64,000 bases of DNA from CAVUAN01 sp963739435 (GTDB taxonomy: Bacteria > Acidobacteriota > Thermoanaerobaculia > UBA5066 > Gp7-AA6). The position numbers were made by a program, and so were the translations under genes. This document shows positions 16,968 through 28,327 of the stretch, piece after piece. The notes under the pieces are model-generated. The model worked only from the letters and a program-made list of their open reading frames with translations, was not told the DNA's origin and made no database searches. The stretch is from contig CAVUAN010000006.1 in the NCBI GenBank assembly GCA_963739435.1, forward strand, positions 1-64,000, given 5' to 3'. Numbering within the stretch: position 1 is the first letter of the stretch; every line of letters begins with the position of its first letter.

Positions 16968-18360
16968 TTGCGGACCCTCATCATGGGACGGCACCGTCGT
17001 CACCGCGGCGGATCAGTACCGGGGCGACGTCTTGATCGAGGACGAGAAGATCACGGCGATCGGGACGGCGATCGCGGCTGCCGGCCGACAAGACGATCGA
17101 CGCCACCGGCAAGTACGTGCTGCCGGGCGGCATCGACGTGCACACGCACCTCGACATGCCGTTCGGCGGCTCGACCTCGGCCGACGACTTCGAGTCGGGC
17201 ACGATCGCCGCGGCCTTCGGCGGCACGACCTCGATCGTCGACTTCGCCATCCAGTACAAGGGCCAGACCCTGCGCCAGGCCTGGGAGACCTGGATGAAGA
17301 AGGCCGAGGGCAAGGCGGCCATCGACTACGGCTTCCACATGATCATCACGGATCTGCCCGACGAGCGTCGAGCAGGAGATGGACGCGATGGTGCGCCGAG
17401 GGCGTCACGTCCTTCAAGCTCTTCATGGCCTACCGCGGCGTCCTCATGCTCGACGACGGCTCGATCTTCCGGGCCATCCTGCGCACGGCCGGAGAACGGC
17501 GGAACGATCTGCATGCACGCCGAGAACGGCGACGTCATCGACGTGCTCGTTCAGCCGCGCGCTGGCCGAAGGGCACACGGCGCCGAAGTGGCACGCCCTG
17601 ACGCGCCCGCCGCGGGCCGAGGCCGAGGCCACCTACCGCGCGATCTGCCTGTCCGAGATGGCCGGCGTGCCGCTCTACATCGTCCACCTGTCGGCGGCCG
17701 AGGCGCTCGAGCAGATCACCGTGGCTCGCGACCGCGGCCTGCCGGCCTACGCCGAGACCTGCCCGCAGTATCTCTTCCTCTCGTACGACAACTACGAGGA
17801 GCCGGGATTCGACGGCGCCAAGTACGTCATGAGCCCGCCGCTCCGCGCAAAGGGGAACGAAGAGGCCCTGTGGCGCGGCCTTGCGGGCGACGATCTGCAG
17901 GCCATCTCGACCGACCACTGCCCGTTCTGCATGAAGGAGCAGAAGGAGCTCGGCAAGAACGACTTTTCGAAGATCCCCAACGGCGCGCCGGGCATCGAAA
18001 CGCGGATGACGCTCGTGCACGACGGCGGCGTGCGGACGGGCCGCATCAGCCTGAACCGGTTCGTCGAGCTGACCTCGACCTCGCCGGCCAAGATCTTCGG
18101 CCTGTTTCCGAAGAAGGGCACGATCGCCCCGGGCTCGGACGCCGACATCGTCGTCTTCGACCCCAATCGGAAGCACGTCCTCTCGGCGCAAGACGCTCCA
18201 CATGAAGGTCGACTACAACCCCTACGAGGGCCGCGAAGTCACGGGCGCACCCGACATCGTCCTGTCGCGCGGAAAAGTCATCATCGAAAACGGAAAGTTC
18301 ACCGGCAAAGCCGGGCCAGGGTTCATTCCTGAAGAGAAAGCCAAGGAGTTAGCCGTATGA
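16968..18360 (+). CDS. Dihydropyrimidinase (hydantoinase), frameshifted
   Basis: About 462 residues. Opens dihydrouracil or dihydrothymine to the N-carbamoyl-beta-amino acid. Cyclic amidohydrolase motifs: HxH in 'GIDVHTHLDMPFGG', carboxylated Lys in 'TSFKLFMAYRG', His in 'ICMHAENGDV', His in 'YIVHLSAAEAL', Asp in 'AISTDHCPFCM', and 'FGLFPKKGTIAPGSDADIV'. The likely start is TTG 16968 ('RTLIMDGTVVTAADQ' follows) or the ATG at 16983; both lie before an extra base in ATGGGACGG. Further extra bases occur near 17085, 17365, 17392, 17490, 17553 and 18189. The stop overlaps the aminotransferase start (ATGA). Confidence 0.9.
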
Positions 18361-19691
18361 GCACCACCAAGACCGAAGCTCCCACGTCCGCGACCACGAA
18401 GTCCGTGCGGGAGAAGCACAAGAAATTCCTGTTCCCCGCGACGATCCAGTACTACCAGGACTCGATCGTGCTGACGGAGGGCAAGGGCTCGAGGCTCAAG
18501 GACGCCGACGGCAACGAGTACCTCGACTTCTTCGGCGGGATCCTCACGGTCTCCGTCGGCCACGCCAACCCCAAGGTCGGCGCCGCCATCAAGGCCCAGG
18601 TGGACCGCCTGACGCACGTCTCGACGCTCTACCCGACGCTGCCGATCGTCGAGCTGGCCGAGCGGCTGGCGCGCCTGACGCCGGGCAAGCTCGAGCAGTC
18701 CTACTTCACCGCCTCCGGCACGGAGGCCGACGAGACAGCCGTGATGATGGCGCAGCTCTTCACCGGCTCAACCGAGATCGTCGCTCTGCGGCACGGCTAC
18801 TCGGGCCGCTCGATGCTCGCTCAGTCGCTGACGGCGCACTCGACCTGGCGCGCCCTGCCCTCGCAGATCGCCGGGGTCAAGCATGCGCCCGCGCCCTACT
18901 GCTACCGCTGCCCGCTGAAGCTGACGTACCCCTCCTGCGGGGTGGCCTGCGCCAAGGACATCGAGGAGCTGATCCGCACGACGACGACCGGCCGCATCGC
19001 CGGCTTCATCGCCGAGCCGATCATGGGTGTCGGCGGCTTCATCACGCCGCCGCCGGAGTACTTCGAGATCGCCGTCGGCATCATCAAGAAGTACGGCGGC
19101 GTCTTCATCTGCGACGAGGTGCAGACGGGCTTCGGCCGCACGGGCGGCACGATGTGGGGCATCGAGCACTGGGGAGTCGAGCCCGAAATCATGACCATGG
19201 CCAAGGGCGTCGCCAACGGCCTGCCCCTGGGCGTCACGATCGCCACCCCCGAGATCGCGGCGTCCTTGAAGGCGTTGACGATCTCGACATTCGGCGGCAA
19301 CCCGGTCTCCTGCGCGGCAGCCAACGCCACGATCGCGATCATCGAAGAAGAGAAGCTCCCGGCAAACGCCGAGAGGATGGGAAAGATCCTGAAGGACGGG
19401 CTCCTCGAGCTGCAGCGCCGCTATAGAAGATCGATCGGGGACGTGCGCGGGCTGGGTCTCATGCTCGGCGTCGAGCACGTCGCCGATGAAAGCGCCGGCG
19501 ACCGGACTCCGGACAAGGCCATCACAAACCGCGTCTTCGAAGAGGCTAAGAAGCGCGGCCTCCTGATCGGAAAAGGCGGTCTCGAGGGCAACGTCTTCCG
19601 GATCGCCCCGGCCCTGACCGTCACCGAGCCCGACATCCGCGAGGCCCTTGCGATCCTCGCCGAGTCCTATGCCGCCGCTGGAGCGAAATAG
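18357..19691 (+). CDS. Class III PLP aminotransferase (beta-alanine/AGXT2-like)
   Basis: 444 residues, intact. Expected to move the amino group of beta-alanine or 3-aminoisobutyrate to pyruvate or glyoxylate, giving (methyl)malonate semialdehyde for the dehydrogenase at 14462. Class III features: 'LDFFGGILTVSVGHANP', 'SYFTASGTEADETAV', the cofactor region 'GVFICDEVQTGFGRTG' and the PLP Lys in 'TMAKGVANGLPLG'; the C-terminal 'VFRIAPALTVTEPDI' is typical of the alanine-glyoxylate aminotransferase 2 branch. A Cys-rich insert 'YCYRCPLKLTYPSCGVACAKD' around residue 182 is also typical of that branch. Start overlaps the preceding stop by four bases, so it is translationally coupled. Exact donor/acceptor specificity cannot be read from sequence. 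Confidence 0.92.
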   Translation: MSTTKTEAPTSATTKSVREKHKKFLFPATIQYYQDSIVLTEGKGSRLKDADGNEYLDFFGGILTVSVGHANPKVGAAIKAQVDRLTHVSTLYPTLPIVELAERLARLTPGKLEQSYFTASGTEADETAVMMAQLFTGSTEIVALRHGYSGRSMLAQSLTAHSTWRALPSQIAGVKHAPAPYCYRCPLKLTYPSCGVACAKDIEELIRTTTTGRIAGFIAEPIMGVGGFITPPPEYFEIAVGIIKKYGGVFICDEVQTGFGRTGGTMWGIEHWGVEPEIMTMAKGVANGLPLGVTIATPEIAASLKALTISTFGGNPVSCAAANATIAIIEEEKLPANAERMGKILKDGLLELQRRYRRSIGDVRGLGLMLGVEHVADESAGDRTPDKAITNRVFEEAKKRGLLIGKGGLEGNVFRIAPALTVTEPDIREALAILAESYAAAGAK

Positions 19692-19696
19692 ACGAG

Positions 19697-21568
19697 GTGA
19701 CTCCCGGCCGCGCGACGACAACTCGGCTCTGCGTACTGGCGATCGCCGCGTCGCTCGTCACATCCATTTTCGTTTCGGGCGCCACGCAACCTCCTGGCCA
19801 GTTCCTCAAGTATCTTGACGCGGCTGCCCGGCCACACATTCCAGCGGACCGCCGGCTCGACTACAGCCCTCTCTATCTCGATCTTGTGCGTTTCCTGGCC
19901 CCCAGCGACGGGACCTCCGTGGAGCGCGCGAAACCGGTCCTCACCGTTCAGTGCGTGCTTCTGGCCTGCGCCTGCGGCGCCGCCACGTTTTATCTGTGTG
20001 CTGCATGGGGGAGTGCCGCCGGATTGATCGGGCTGTTGCTGATGACGACCTACCGCCCTTTCATCGTGTACGCAGGGGTCCTGGAGCCGGAGAGCCTCAT
20101 CGTTTCCTTGCTGGCGCTCGCTGCGCTCTGCAGCATGCTGGTTCGCCGGCCGGAACGCGTTCCGTTCTGGTGCGCTTTGATCGCCGGCTCCGTGATACTC
20201 GGGCTTTGCGCAATACTCCGCCCGACCTTTCTGCCTCTGATACCGGTTTGGGCGGTCTGGATCGCCTCGATCGCGAAGACGGCCAGAGCCTGGAAGGCAA
20301 CGGCCGCCGTAGGGCTCTCACTGCTCGTCATCACTCCAACTGTCGTGGGACATTACAGGGAGTCGGGCTCGCCGATCTTCATGGATCCAGGTCCGGCGTT
20401 TTACGAAGGAAATGGGCCGCTCGCCACGGGACTCACCGCGGCCGATCCCGAGTTGGTTGGGAGGCTGGAGGCCATGCAGCCGGCCGGCAACGCCGACTAC
20501 CTGCATGTCGGCTATCGGCGAATCGCGGCGGCCGAGCTCGGGCATCCGGTTTCCGCCGGCGAGTCGAATCGGTACTGGATGGGTCTGGCGCTGGAGTCGA
20601 TGCGCTCGTTTGCGGCGGCAGCCTTTTCCCGCAATTGTTTGAAGGTCGCATTTGCAATCTCTCCTTACGAGGCCCACGACCTGATCAATGCGGAGGACTT
20701 CGACCGGCAACTGCGGAAGATCCTGCCGTGGGGATTCTCCGTAATCCTCGTCGGGCTGCCGTTCGCCCTCCTTCTCGACCGGCGCGACTGGGCAATGCTG
20801 GCCGGCCCCGTGACGATCGGTATCCTGGTCATCGCGGTCCAGCTCCTGTTTTACGCGTCGGCGCGGCAAAGGCTCCCCCTCGCGCTTCCAGGGATCATGG
20901 CCGTCGCAGCGGGAGCTTCGCAGATCACCCGTCGCCATTCTTCTTTCGTAGCCCGACCGCTCGGACTTTCCGTAGCCGGCCTGGGGATCTTCTTTGCGCT
21001 CGCCTGGGTGACCTCCCCGGCACAGTGGCAGCTGGAAACCGAGCTTCGGGCATTCTTTGGTTCGCCGGCGGTGCCAGAACGATCGCTTCTCTCGGACATA
21101 CTCGACGGCCGCGCCCTTCGTCCCGAGGCCCGGAAGGCAGCGATCCTCGCCCTGGACGGCCGCGCCCGCTACCTGTCGGGGCAGTTTGCCGAATCCCTCA
21201 GCACGATGGAGCCCGTGACTTCGGGAACCCTGAGCGGGTCCCGGACATCTCGAAAAGACGCGTTCTACTGGTCCGCGCGCGCGAGTTTGGCTCTCGGTGA
21301 TGTCCCACGCGCAAAACAGTCTTCAAGGCAGGCGATGAGCGTGCTTCCGCAGGACGTTCGTTCCCGGGCGCTCTGGCTGGCCTTGAATTGGAAGGACGAG
21401 AGCGTGAGCGAGGCCCGGTCCTGGCGACCTCCCGGTGTGGACTCCGTCAGCGCGCGGATCGCCCTGGCGCGCGAGCTCTCCTACGCCGGGCGTCGCGACC
21501 TCGCAGTCCAACTCGCGAGCGGCCTGGCCGCTCAATTCCCGGAGCTCGCAGCCAAGCCATGGCCTTGA
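19697..21568 (+). CDS. Polytopic membrane protein, glycosyltransferase-like, with helical-repeat C-terminus
   Basis: 623 residues from a GTG five bases after the aminotransferase stop. N-terminal two thirds: about nine to ten membrane segments ('LCVLAIAASLVTSIFVSG', 'LIGLLLMTTYRPFIVYAG', 'ESLIVSLLALAALCSMLV', 'VILGLCAILRPTFLPLIPVW' and others) with an early extracytoplasmic loop, reminiscent of GT-C type enzymes of the ArnT/PMT sort, but without a clear D-D/E motif that I can defend. Residues ~450-615 are helical and TPR-like ('LDGRARYLSGQFAESLSTME', 'SARASLALGDVPRAKQ'). Its link to pyrimidine or purine degradation is unclear; position only suggests read-through from the operon upstream. GC and codon use resemble neighbours slightly less biased. 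Confidence 0.8.
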   Translation: MTPGRATTTRLCVLAIAASLVTSIFVSGATQPPGQFLKYLDAAARPHIPADRRLDYSPLYLDLVRFLAPSDGTSVERAKPVLTVQCVLLACACGAATFYLCAAWGSAAGLIGLLLMTTYRPFIVYAGVLEPESLIVSLLALAALCSMLVRRPERVPFWCALIAGSVILGLCAILRPTFLPLIPVWAVWIASIAKTARAWKATAAVGLSLLVITPTVVGHYRESGSPIFMDPGPAFYEGNGPLATGLTAADPELVGRLEAMQPAGNADYLHVGYRRIAAAELGHPVSAGESNRYWMGLALESMRSFAAAAFSRNCLKVAFAISPYEAHDLINAEDFDRQLRKILPWGFSVILVGLPFALLLDRRDWAMLAGPVTIGILVIAVQLLFYASARQRLPLALPGIMAVAAGASQITRRHSSFVARPLGLSVAGLGIFFALAWVTSPAQWQLETELRAFFGSPAVPERSLLSDILDGRALRPEARKAAILALDGRARYLSGQFAESLSTMEPVTSGTLSGSRTSRKDAFYWSARASLALGDVPRAKQSSRQAMSVLPQDVRSRALWLALNWKDESVSEARSWRPPGVDSVSARIALARELSYAGRRDLAVQLASGLAAQFPELAAKPWP

Positions 21569-21614
21569 CCGTCTCCGGACGTAGGGCCGGCTTAAGATAC
21601 CGGCCCATCTCTCC

Positions 21615-23784
<2,170 letters not shown>

Positions 23785-23788
<4 letters not shown>

Positions 23789-24222
23789 GGTTTCGGCTGA
23801 ATGGGAGGGCCGTGGACGTCGCGGCAGCGCCGATGAAGCGGCTGTTGGACGTTCTGCGCGAGGAGTGCGGGCTGACGGGGACGAAGGAAGGGTGCGGCGA
23901 GGGGGAATGCGGGGCGTGCACCGTCTTGATCGACGGCGAGCCGGTGAACTCCTGCCTCATTCCGTTCGCCCAGGCCCGCGGCGCGAAGGTCACGACGATC
24001 GAGGGCCTCCGGGGCGTTCATCCGCTTCAGGAGACCTTCGTCGCCGAGGGCGGCGCGCAGTGCGGCATCTGCACGCCCGGCATGATTCTCGCCGCCGCCG
24101 CGCTGCCGAAGAAGGCCACCTTGCAGGACATCCGGGTTGGCCTGGCCGGAAACCTCTGCCGCTGCACGGGCTACGAAGGCATCTACCGGGCTGTGCGGAA
24201 AGCTCGGAAGGTTGGCAAATGA
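23785..24222 (+). CDS. xdhC: Xanthine dehydrogenase, [2Fe-2S] subunit
   Basis: 145 residues, intact. Two [2Fe-2S] centres: plant-type ferredoxin motif 'CGEGECGACTVLIDG' with the fourth Cys in 'VNSC', and the helical-bundle motif 'CGICTPGM' with 'LCRCTGY'. Carries electrons from the Mo centre to the FAD subunit. GTG start at 23785 overlaps the previous stop by four bases and has GGGGCGCGGAGG just before it. A palindromic repeat separates it from the FAD subunit gene. Gene symbol follows E. coli usage, where xdhC is the Fe-S subunit; in other species the same symbol names a maturation factor. Confidence 0.93.
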
Positions 24223-24225
24223 ACG

Positions 24226-24312
24226 CCCCTCACCCTAACCCTCTCCCGAGGGGAGAGGGGACAGAGCCGCGCCTACTCCCTCTCCCCCCGGGAGAGGGGC
24301 GGGGTGAGGGGA
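24226..24312. repeat. Palindromic dispersed repeat 'CCCTCACCCTAACCCTCTCCC' type, copy 1
   Basis: Two facing arms: 24226-24261 (CCCTCACCC...GAGAGGGGA) and about 24272-24312 (ACTCCCTCTCCC...GGGTGAGGGGA), each able to fold alone, and together reverse complements. A second copy with the arms in the opposite order is at 49146-49262. This is a well-known intergenic repeat type in diverse bacteria. It lies inside the xdh operon, 23 bases upstream of the FAD subunit start. Confidence 0.85.
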
Positions 24313-24334
24313 AGACCGCCGCCGAGAAAGCGCC

Positions 24335-25157
24335 ATGAGAGCCGCCGTCACAACTCTGCAGCTCCTCGAACCAAGGTCCCTGAAGGAGGCTCTCGTCATG
24401 CTCCGCGACGAGGCTCCTCTGACTCCCCTCGCGGGCTGCACCGACGTGTATGTCAACCTCCAGTTCGGCACAGCGAAGGACACGCGCTATTTGAATCTCT
24501 GGGGCCTCGATTCCCTTCGGCGCATCCGGATGAGCGGCAAGACACTCTCGATCGGCGCGCTGGCGACGTACACGGATCTCATCCGGTCATCCGCCGTGCG
24601 CCAGAGGTGTCCGATGCTCGTCGCGGCGGCGCGCGAGGTCGGCGGCGTGCAGATCCAGAACCGAGGCACCCTGGGCGGAAATATCGCCAACGGCTCGCCC
24701 GCCGGCGACGCTTTACCAGCCCTGTCCGCAGCCGGAGCCGCGATCGTTCTCGAGAGCGCTTCGGGGGCGCGGCGCGTCCCCTTCGACAGCTTCTTCATCG
24801 GTTACAGGCAGAGCGTGCGGCGACAGGACGAGCTGATCACCTCGGTTGAGACTCCCCGAGATCGTCGGCCGCCAGTGGTTCCGGAAGGTCGGCACCCGCG
24901 CCGCGCAGGCCATCTCCAAGGTGGTCATGGCGGCCGTGCGGGCGCCGCGGCCCTCGATTGCGCTCGGAAGTGTCGCGCCGACCGTCGTGAGACTCCCAAA
25001 GACCGAGGCCTTCCTCGCCGCCGGCGGCTCGATCGAGGACGCCCGGGCCGTGCTCGATGCCGAGATCCATCCGATCGACGATCTCCGGTCGACGGCCGCC
25101 TACCGCCGCCGCGTGGCGGCCAACCTGCTCGAACAATTCTGGAGCGACACCGCGTGA
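24335..25157 (+). CDS. xdhB: Xanthine dehydrogenase, FAD-binding subunit, one frame break
   Basis: About 273 residues, CoxM/XdhB family. FAD-binding motifs 'PLAGCTDVYVNLQFG' (pyrophosphate loop, AGGTD-like) and 'QIQNRGTLGGNIANGSPAGD'; the C-terminal CO_deh_flav_C part 'KVGTRAAQAISKVVMAAVR' and 'AYRRRVAANLLEQFW'. An extra base near 24848 (ACT-C-CCCGAG) shifts the frame before 'PEIVGRQWFRKVG'; without correction the frame runs on into the next gene and looks like a false fusion. The corrected stop TGA 25155-25157 overlaps the GTG of the DUF6986 gene. Confidence 0.9.
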
Positions 25158-26491
25158 CGACTCTTCCTCCGGACAAGGCGGCAGCCATTGCGGCCGGATT
25201 GCGGAAGGCCAACGCGGAGATCGCGGGCACCTACCCCGGCGATTCGCCCCGCCGGCAGCCCGTCCATACCGTCTACGGAGGCGCCCAGGTCTTCAAGTCC
25301 GATTCGGCGCCGAAGCTCGGAGCCCTCGCGCTGCGCTCCCTCGACAACTTCGCGCCCGACGCTGCCACGTTCGGCAAGGCCCTGGGGCTGCCCGAGCAGC
25401 TGGCTCCCGCCGTCACGGCCCGCGTGCGGGAGAAGCTCGAGCGCGAGCCGGTCGAGGATTTCCGCGTGGACTTCGAAGATGGCTACGGCAACCGGCCGGA
25501 CGCCGAGGAGGACGGGCACGCCGTCTCAGCCGCGCGCGAGATGGCCGCCGGATTTGCGGCAAAGACGCTGCCGCCCTACATCGGCATCCGCATCAAGCCG
25601 TTCACCGAGGAGCTAAAGGCCCGCAGCGTCCGCACGCTCGACCTCTTTGTCACGGAGCTCGCCACACAGACCGGCGGCCGGCTCCCCGAGAACTTCGTCG
25701 TGACGCTTCCGAAGATCACTTCCCCCGACCAGGTTGCGGCGCTGGCGGACCTTCTCGAGCTTCTCGAGAAGGGCCTCAATGTTCCCCCCCGATGCCTCGC
25801 GCTCGAGATCATGGTCGAGACGCCGCAGTCGATCATCGACCACCACGGGCGGATCGCGCTCCTGCCCCTCGTCGCTGCCTCCCGGGGCCGCTGTGTCGCC
25901 GCGCATTTCGGGACCTACGACTACACGGCGTCCTTGAACATCACCGCGGCCCACCAGCACATGACCCACCCCGCCTGCGATTTTGCGCGCCACATGATGC
26001 AGGTCGCCCTGGCCGGCACGGGCGTCTGGCTGAGCGACGGCGCGACAAATGTTCTTCCCGTGGCGCCGCACCGCGCCGACCACACGCTCTCCGGCCGGGA
26101 GATCTCCGAGAACAGGGCGGCCGTTCACGCGGCCTGGAGGCTCCACTACGGGCACGTCCGCCACTCCCTCGAGCACGCCTACTACCAGGGCTGGGACCTG
26201 CACCCCGCGCAGTTTCCGACCCGTTACGCCGCGCTCTACGCCTTCTTCCTCGAGGGCCTCGACGCCGCCTCGGCGCGCCTCATGAACTTCATCGCGAAGG
26301 CCGGCCAGGCGACCCTCGTGGGGGAGGTCTTCGACGACGCCGCCACGGGCCAGGGCCTCTTGAACTACTTCCTGCGCGCCTTAAACTGCGGCGCCATCAC
26401 CGAGCAGGAGGCCATTGCCCGGAGCGGCCTCTCCTTCGACGAGCTGCGTAGCCGCTCGTTTGTCAACATCCTGAAGAACCGACGGAAGTAG
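25154..26491 (+). CDS. DUF6986-like (CitE/malate-synthase-type TIM barrel) protein
   Basis: 445 residues from the GTG at 25154. Features of a Mg-dependent HpcH/CitE/malate synthase-type barrel: acidic segment 'FRVDFEDGYGNRPDAEEDG', Arg/Lys strand 'YIGIRIKPF', 'RCLALEIMVETPQSII' with a Glu at the end of a strand, and 'CVAAHFGTYDYTASLNI' followed by 'ACDFARHMMQVALAGTGVWL'. I recognise the overall pattern as the DUF6986 family, of unproven function, which I recall near urate-degradation genes in actinobacteria. Four-base overlap with xdhB means it is made together with xanthine dehydrogenase. Such folds cleave or condense glyoxylate/acyl-CoA, so a role on ureidoglycolate or glyoxylate is an attractive inference. 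It converges on the cyclase gene (5 bp). Confidence 0.85.
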   Translation: MTTLPPDKAAAIAAGLRKANAEIAGTYPGDSPRRQPVHTVYGGAQVFKSDSAPKLGALALRSLDNFAPDAATFGKALGLPEQLAPAVTARVREKLEREPVEDFRVDFEDGYGNRPDAEEDGHAVSAAREMAAGFAAKTLPPYIGIRIKPFTEELKARSVRTLDLFVTELATQTGGRLPENFVVTLPKITSPDQVAALADLLELLEKGLNVPPRCLALEIMVETPQSIIDHHGRIALLPLVAASRGRCVAAHFGTYDYTASLNITAAHQHMTHPACDFARHMMQVALAGTGVWLSDGATNVLPVAPHRADHTLSGREISENRAAVHAAWRLHYGHVRHSLEHAYYQGWDLHPAQFPTRYAALYAFFLEGLDAASARLMNFIAKAGQATLVGEVFDDAATGQGLLNYFLRALNCGAITEQEAIARSGLSFDELRSRSFVNILKNRRK

Positions 26492-26496
26492 AGCCT

Positions 26497-28326
26497 CTAT
26501 ATTTCCCAGGAGCCGGAGGCGCCGGAGCGAGCCTCAGCCGAGGAATCCATGGCGTAGCGCAGGCTCGTTTTCTTGGCAGCATACATGGCCACGTCCGCTT
26601 TTCGCAGGAGCGCGGCCCAGTCCGTTCCGTGCCGGGGACAGATCGCGATCCCGATCGATGCCGAGATGTCCAGGCTGTGTCCCTCGATCACGAACGGCAT
26701 CTCGAGAGCGTTCAGGATCTTCGATGCCATGGCCGTGGCGCCGGACTCGTCTCCGACCCTGGGCAGGAGGATGGCGAACTCGTCGCCGCCCAAACGGGCG
26801 ATCGTGTCCGCGGTCCGCAGGGCCGACCGAAGCCGCGGGCCGATCTGCTTGAGAACCTGGTCTCCGAACTGGTGGCCGAAGGTGTCGTTGATGTTCTTGA
26901 AACGGTCGAGGTCCATCAGCAGGAGTGTCAGCGGAAAGCCTTCGCGGTCGAAGCTCAGGATCGCCTGGTCGAGCCGGTCTCGAAGGAGGGCCCTGTTGGG
27001 AAGGCCGGTCAGAAAGTCGTAGAGAGCCTGGTGCTCGAGCAGCGCCCGTTGCGCCGCCCGGTCGCTGACGTCGCGAAGGATTCCGGCCCAGCGCGACGCC
27101 GGTTCGTGGCCCTCGGACGCCGGAACGAGCTCGATCTCGAGAACGTACTGGGAGCCGTCTCGACGCAGCGCTCCGGCCTCTCCCCGAAAAGCCCGGCCTT
27201 CGGCCAGTGCCCGGCGCATCGAATCGGAGACCTCCCGGCTCTCTTCGGCGAAGGTCAGGATTTCCAGGGTTTCACCCAGAGCCTCCGATGACTTCAGGCC
27301 CGTCATCCGGACGAACCCGTCGCTCACGAACATGATCCGGGGCTGCGATCTCTCGGTTTCCGAGGCGAGGATGACGAGTCCCTCCTCGGCGTTCTGAACG
27401 GCCGACTCCAGCATCGCGAGAGCTTCCTGAATCCGGCTGCGCTCCGTCACGACGGCGGCGACGGCCAGCTTGGTCACGGCGATCACCGCGATGAAGGCCT
27501 GCAACAACAGGAGGGCCTCGTTCTGTGTTCCTCGGGCAAAAGGACCGAATCCGTGCAGGGTTCCGCGGATGGCGATCGCCGACAGGATGAGAACACCCGT
27601 GGCGGCGCCGCGCTGACCGAAACGGAACGCCGCCCAGAGGAGAAGCGGGATACACAGAAACTCCAGCGGGTAATCCTTGACCTCGGAGGGGAAGTAGCCC
27701 CCGAACACGAACTGACCGACGAGAATCAGGCCGAGCAGCAGCGCAACGCCCTCGATCGTCCGGCCTGGTTTCCATCGCCCGTGTCGCTTCACGCTCCAGA
27801 GAAGCAGGACGGGAGCGACCACGAGATCCCCGGCGACGTCTCCGAGCCACCAGGTGATCCAGATCGGTTTGCAATGGGCCCAGTCCGCAAACCCTCCCAG
27901 GCAGAGGCTCGTCACGCCCAGTGTGGCGCTGACCGTCGTGCTCAGCAACGCCGCAAGGAGCGCGAACCGGAAGATGTCGCGCGGCCGATCGAAGGCGTCG
28001 CGGCCGTTGGCGAACCGATTGACCAGGTAGGCGCCGACGATCGCCTCGAGGGTGTTGCCGACCGCTATGCCGAGCGAGGTCGCAACGGACCCGGCGGTGG
28101 TCAGGTTGACGAGGAAGGCGCCCACCAGGACACCCGGCCAGACCCGGTAGCCGAGCAGCAGGAATGCGGCGAGCGCGATTCCAGTCGGAGGCCACACGGC
28201 CGTCGCGTTCGCGTGCACGAACGCGAGCGTCAACCCGAACTTGCCGGCCGCGAAGTAGACCGCGGCGAGCAGAACGGTCAACACGACCGGGTGGGCCGTG
28301 AATCGCGGTCTCACAACTGTTTCCAT
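26497..28326 (-). CDS. Membrane diguanylate cyclase (MASE1-PAS-GGDEF)
   Basis: 609 residues. MASE1 sensor with about eight membrane segments to ~residue 290 ('NATAVWPPTGIALAAFLLLG' and 'WITWWLGDVAGDLVVAPVLL' are typical); PAS ~305-420 ('FVSDGFVRMTGLKSSEALGE'); GGDEF ~430-595 beginning 'LYDFLTGLPNRALLRDRLD', with intact active site GGDEF and an inhibitory-site RxxD (RTAD) five residues before it. It should make cyclic di-GMP under feedback inhibition. No EAL domain. Its ATG (28326) begins one base after the urate oxidase stop on the same strand, so it appears to be the last gene of the allB-alc-uraD-uraH-uricase operon. Confidence 0.93.
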   Translation of the reverse strand: METVVRPRFTAHPVVLTVLLAAVYFAAGKFGLTLAFVHANATAVWPPTGIALAAFLLLGYRVWPGVLVGAFLVNLTTAGSVATSLGIAVGNTLEAIVGAYLVNRFANGRDAFDRPRDIFRFALLAALLSTTVSATLGVTSLCLGGFADWAHCKPIWITWWLGDVAGDLVVAPVLLLWSVKRHGRWKPGRTIEGVALLLGLILVGQFVFGGYFPSEVKDYPLEFLCIPLLLWAAFRFGQRGAATGVLILSAIAIRGTLHGFGPFARGTQNEALLLLQAFIAVIAVTKLAVAAVVTERSRIQEALAMLESAVQNAEEGLVILASETERSQPRIMFVSDGFVRMTGLKSSEALGETLEILTFAEESREVSDSMRRALAEGRAFRGEAGALRRDGSQYVLEIELVPASEGHEPASRWAGILRDVSDRAAQRALLEHQALYDFLTGLPNRALLRDRLDQAILSFDREGFPLTLLLMDLDRFKNINDTFGHQFGDQVLKQIGPRLRSALRTADTIARLGGDEFAILLPRVGDESGATAMASKILNALEMPFVIEGHSLDISASIGIAICPRHGTDWAALLRKADVAMYAAKKTSLRYAMDSSAEARSGASGSWEI

Positions 28327-28327
28327 C

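Noticed and set aside
24226..24312. Possible CRISPR or phage attachment site because of repeated GC blocks
   Set aside because: Only two arms as inverted repeats, no regular spacers, no cas genes or integrase.
24335..26491. A single open frame joining xdhB N-terminus and the DUF6986 protein, looking like a fusion
   Set aside because: It exists only because one extra base near 24848 shifts xdhB into the downstream frame. The proper xdhB continuation and its GTGA overlap with the next gene are intact.
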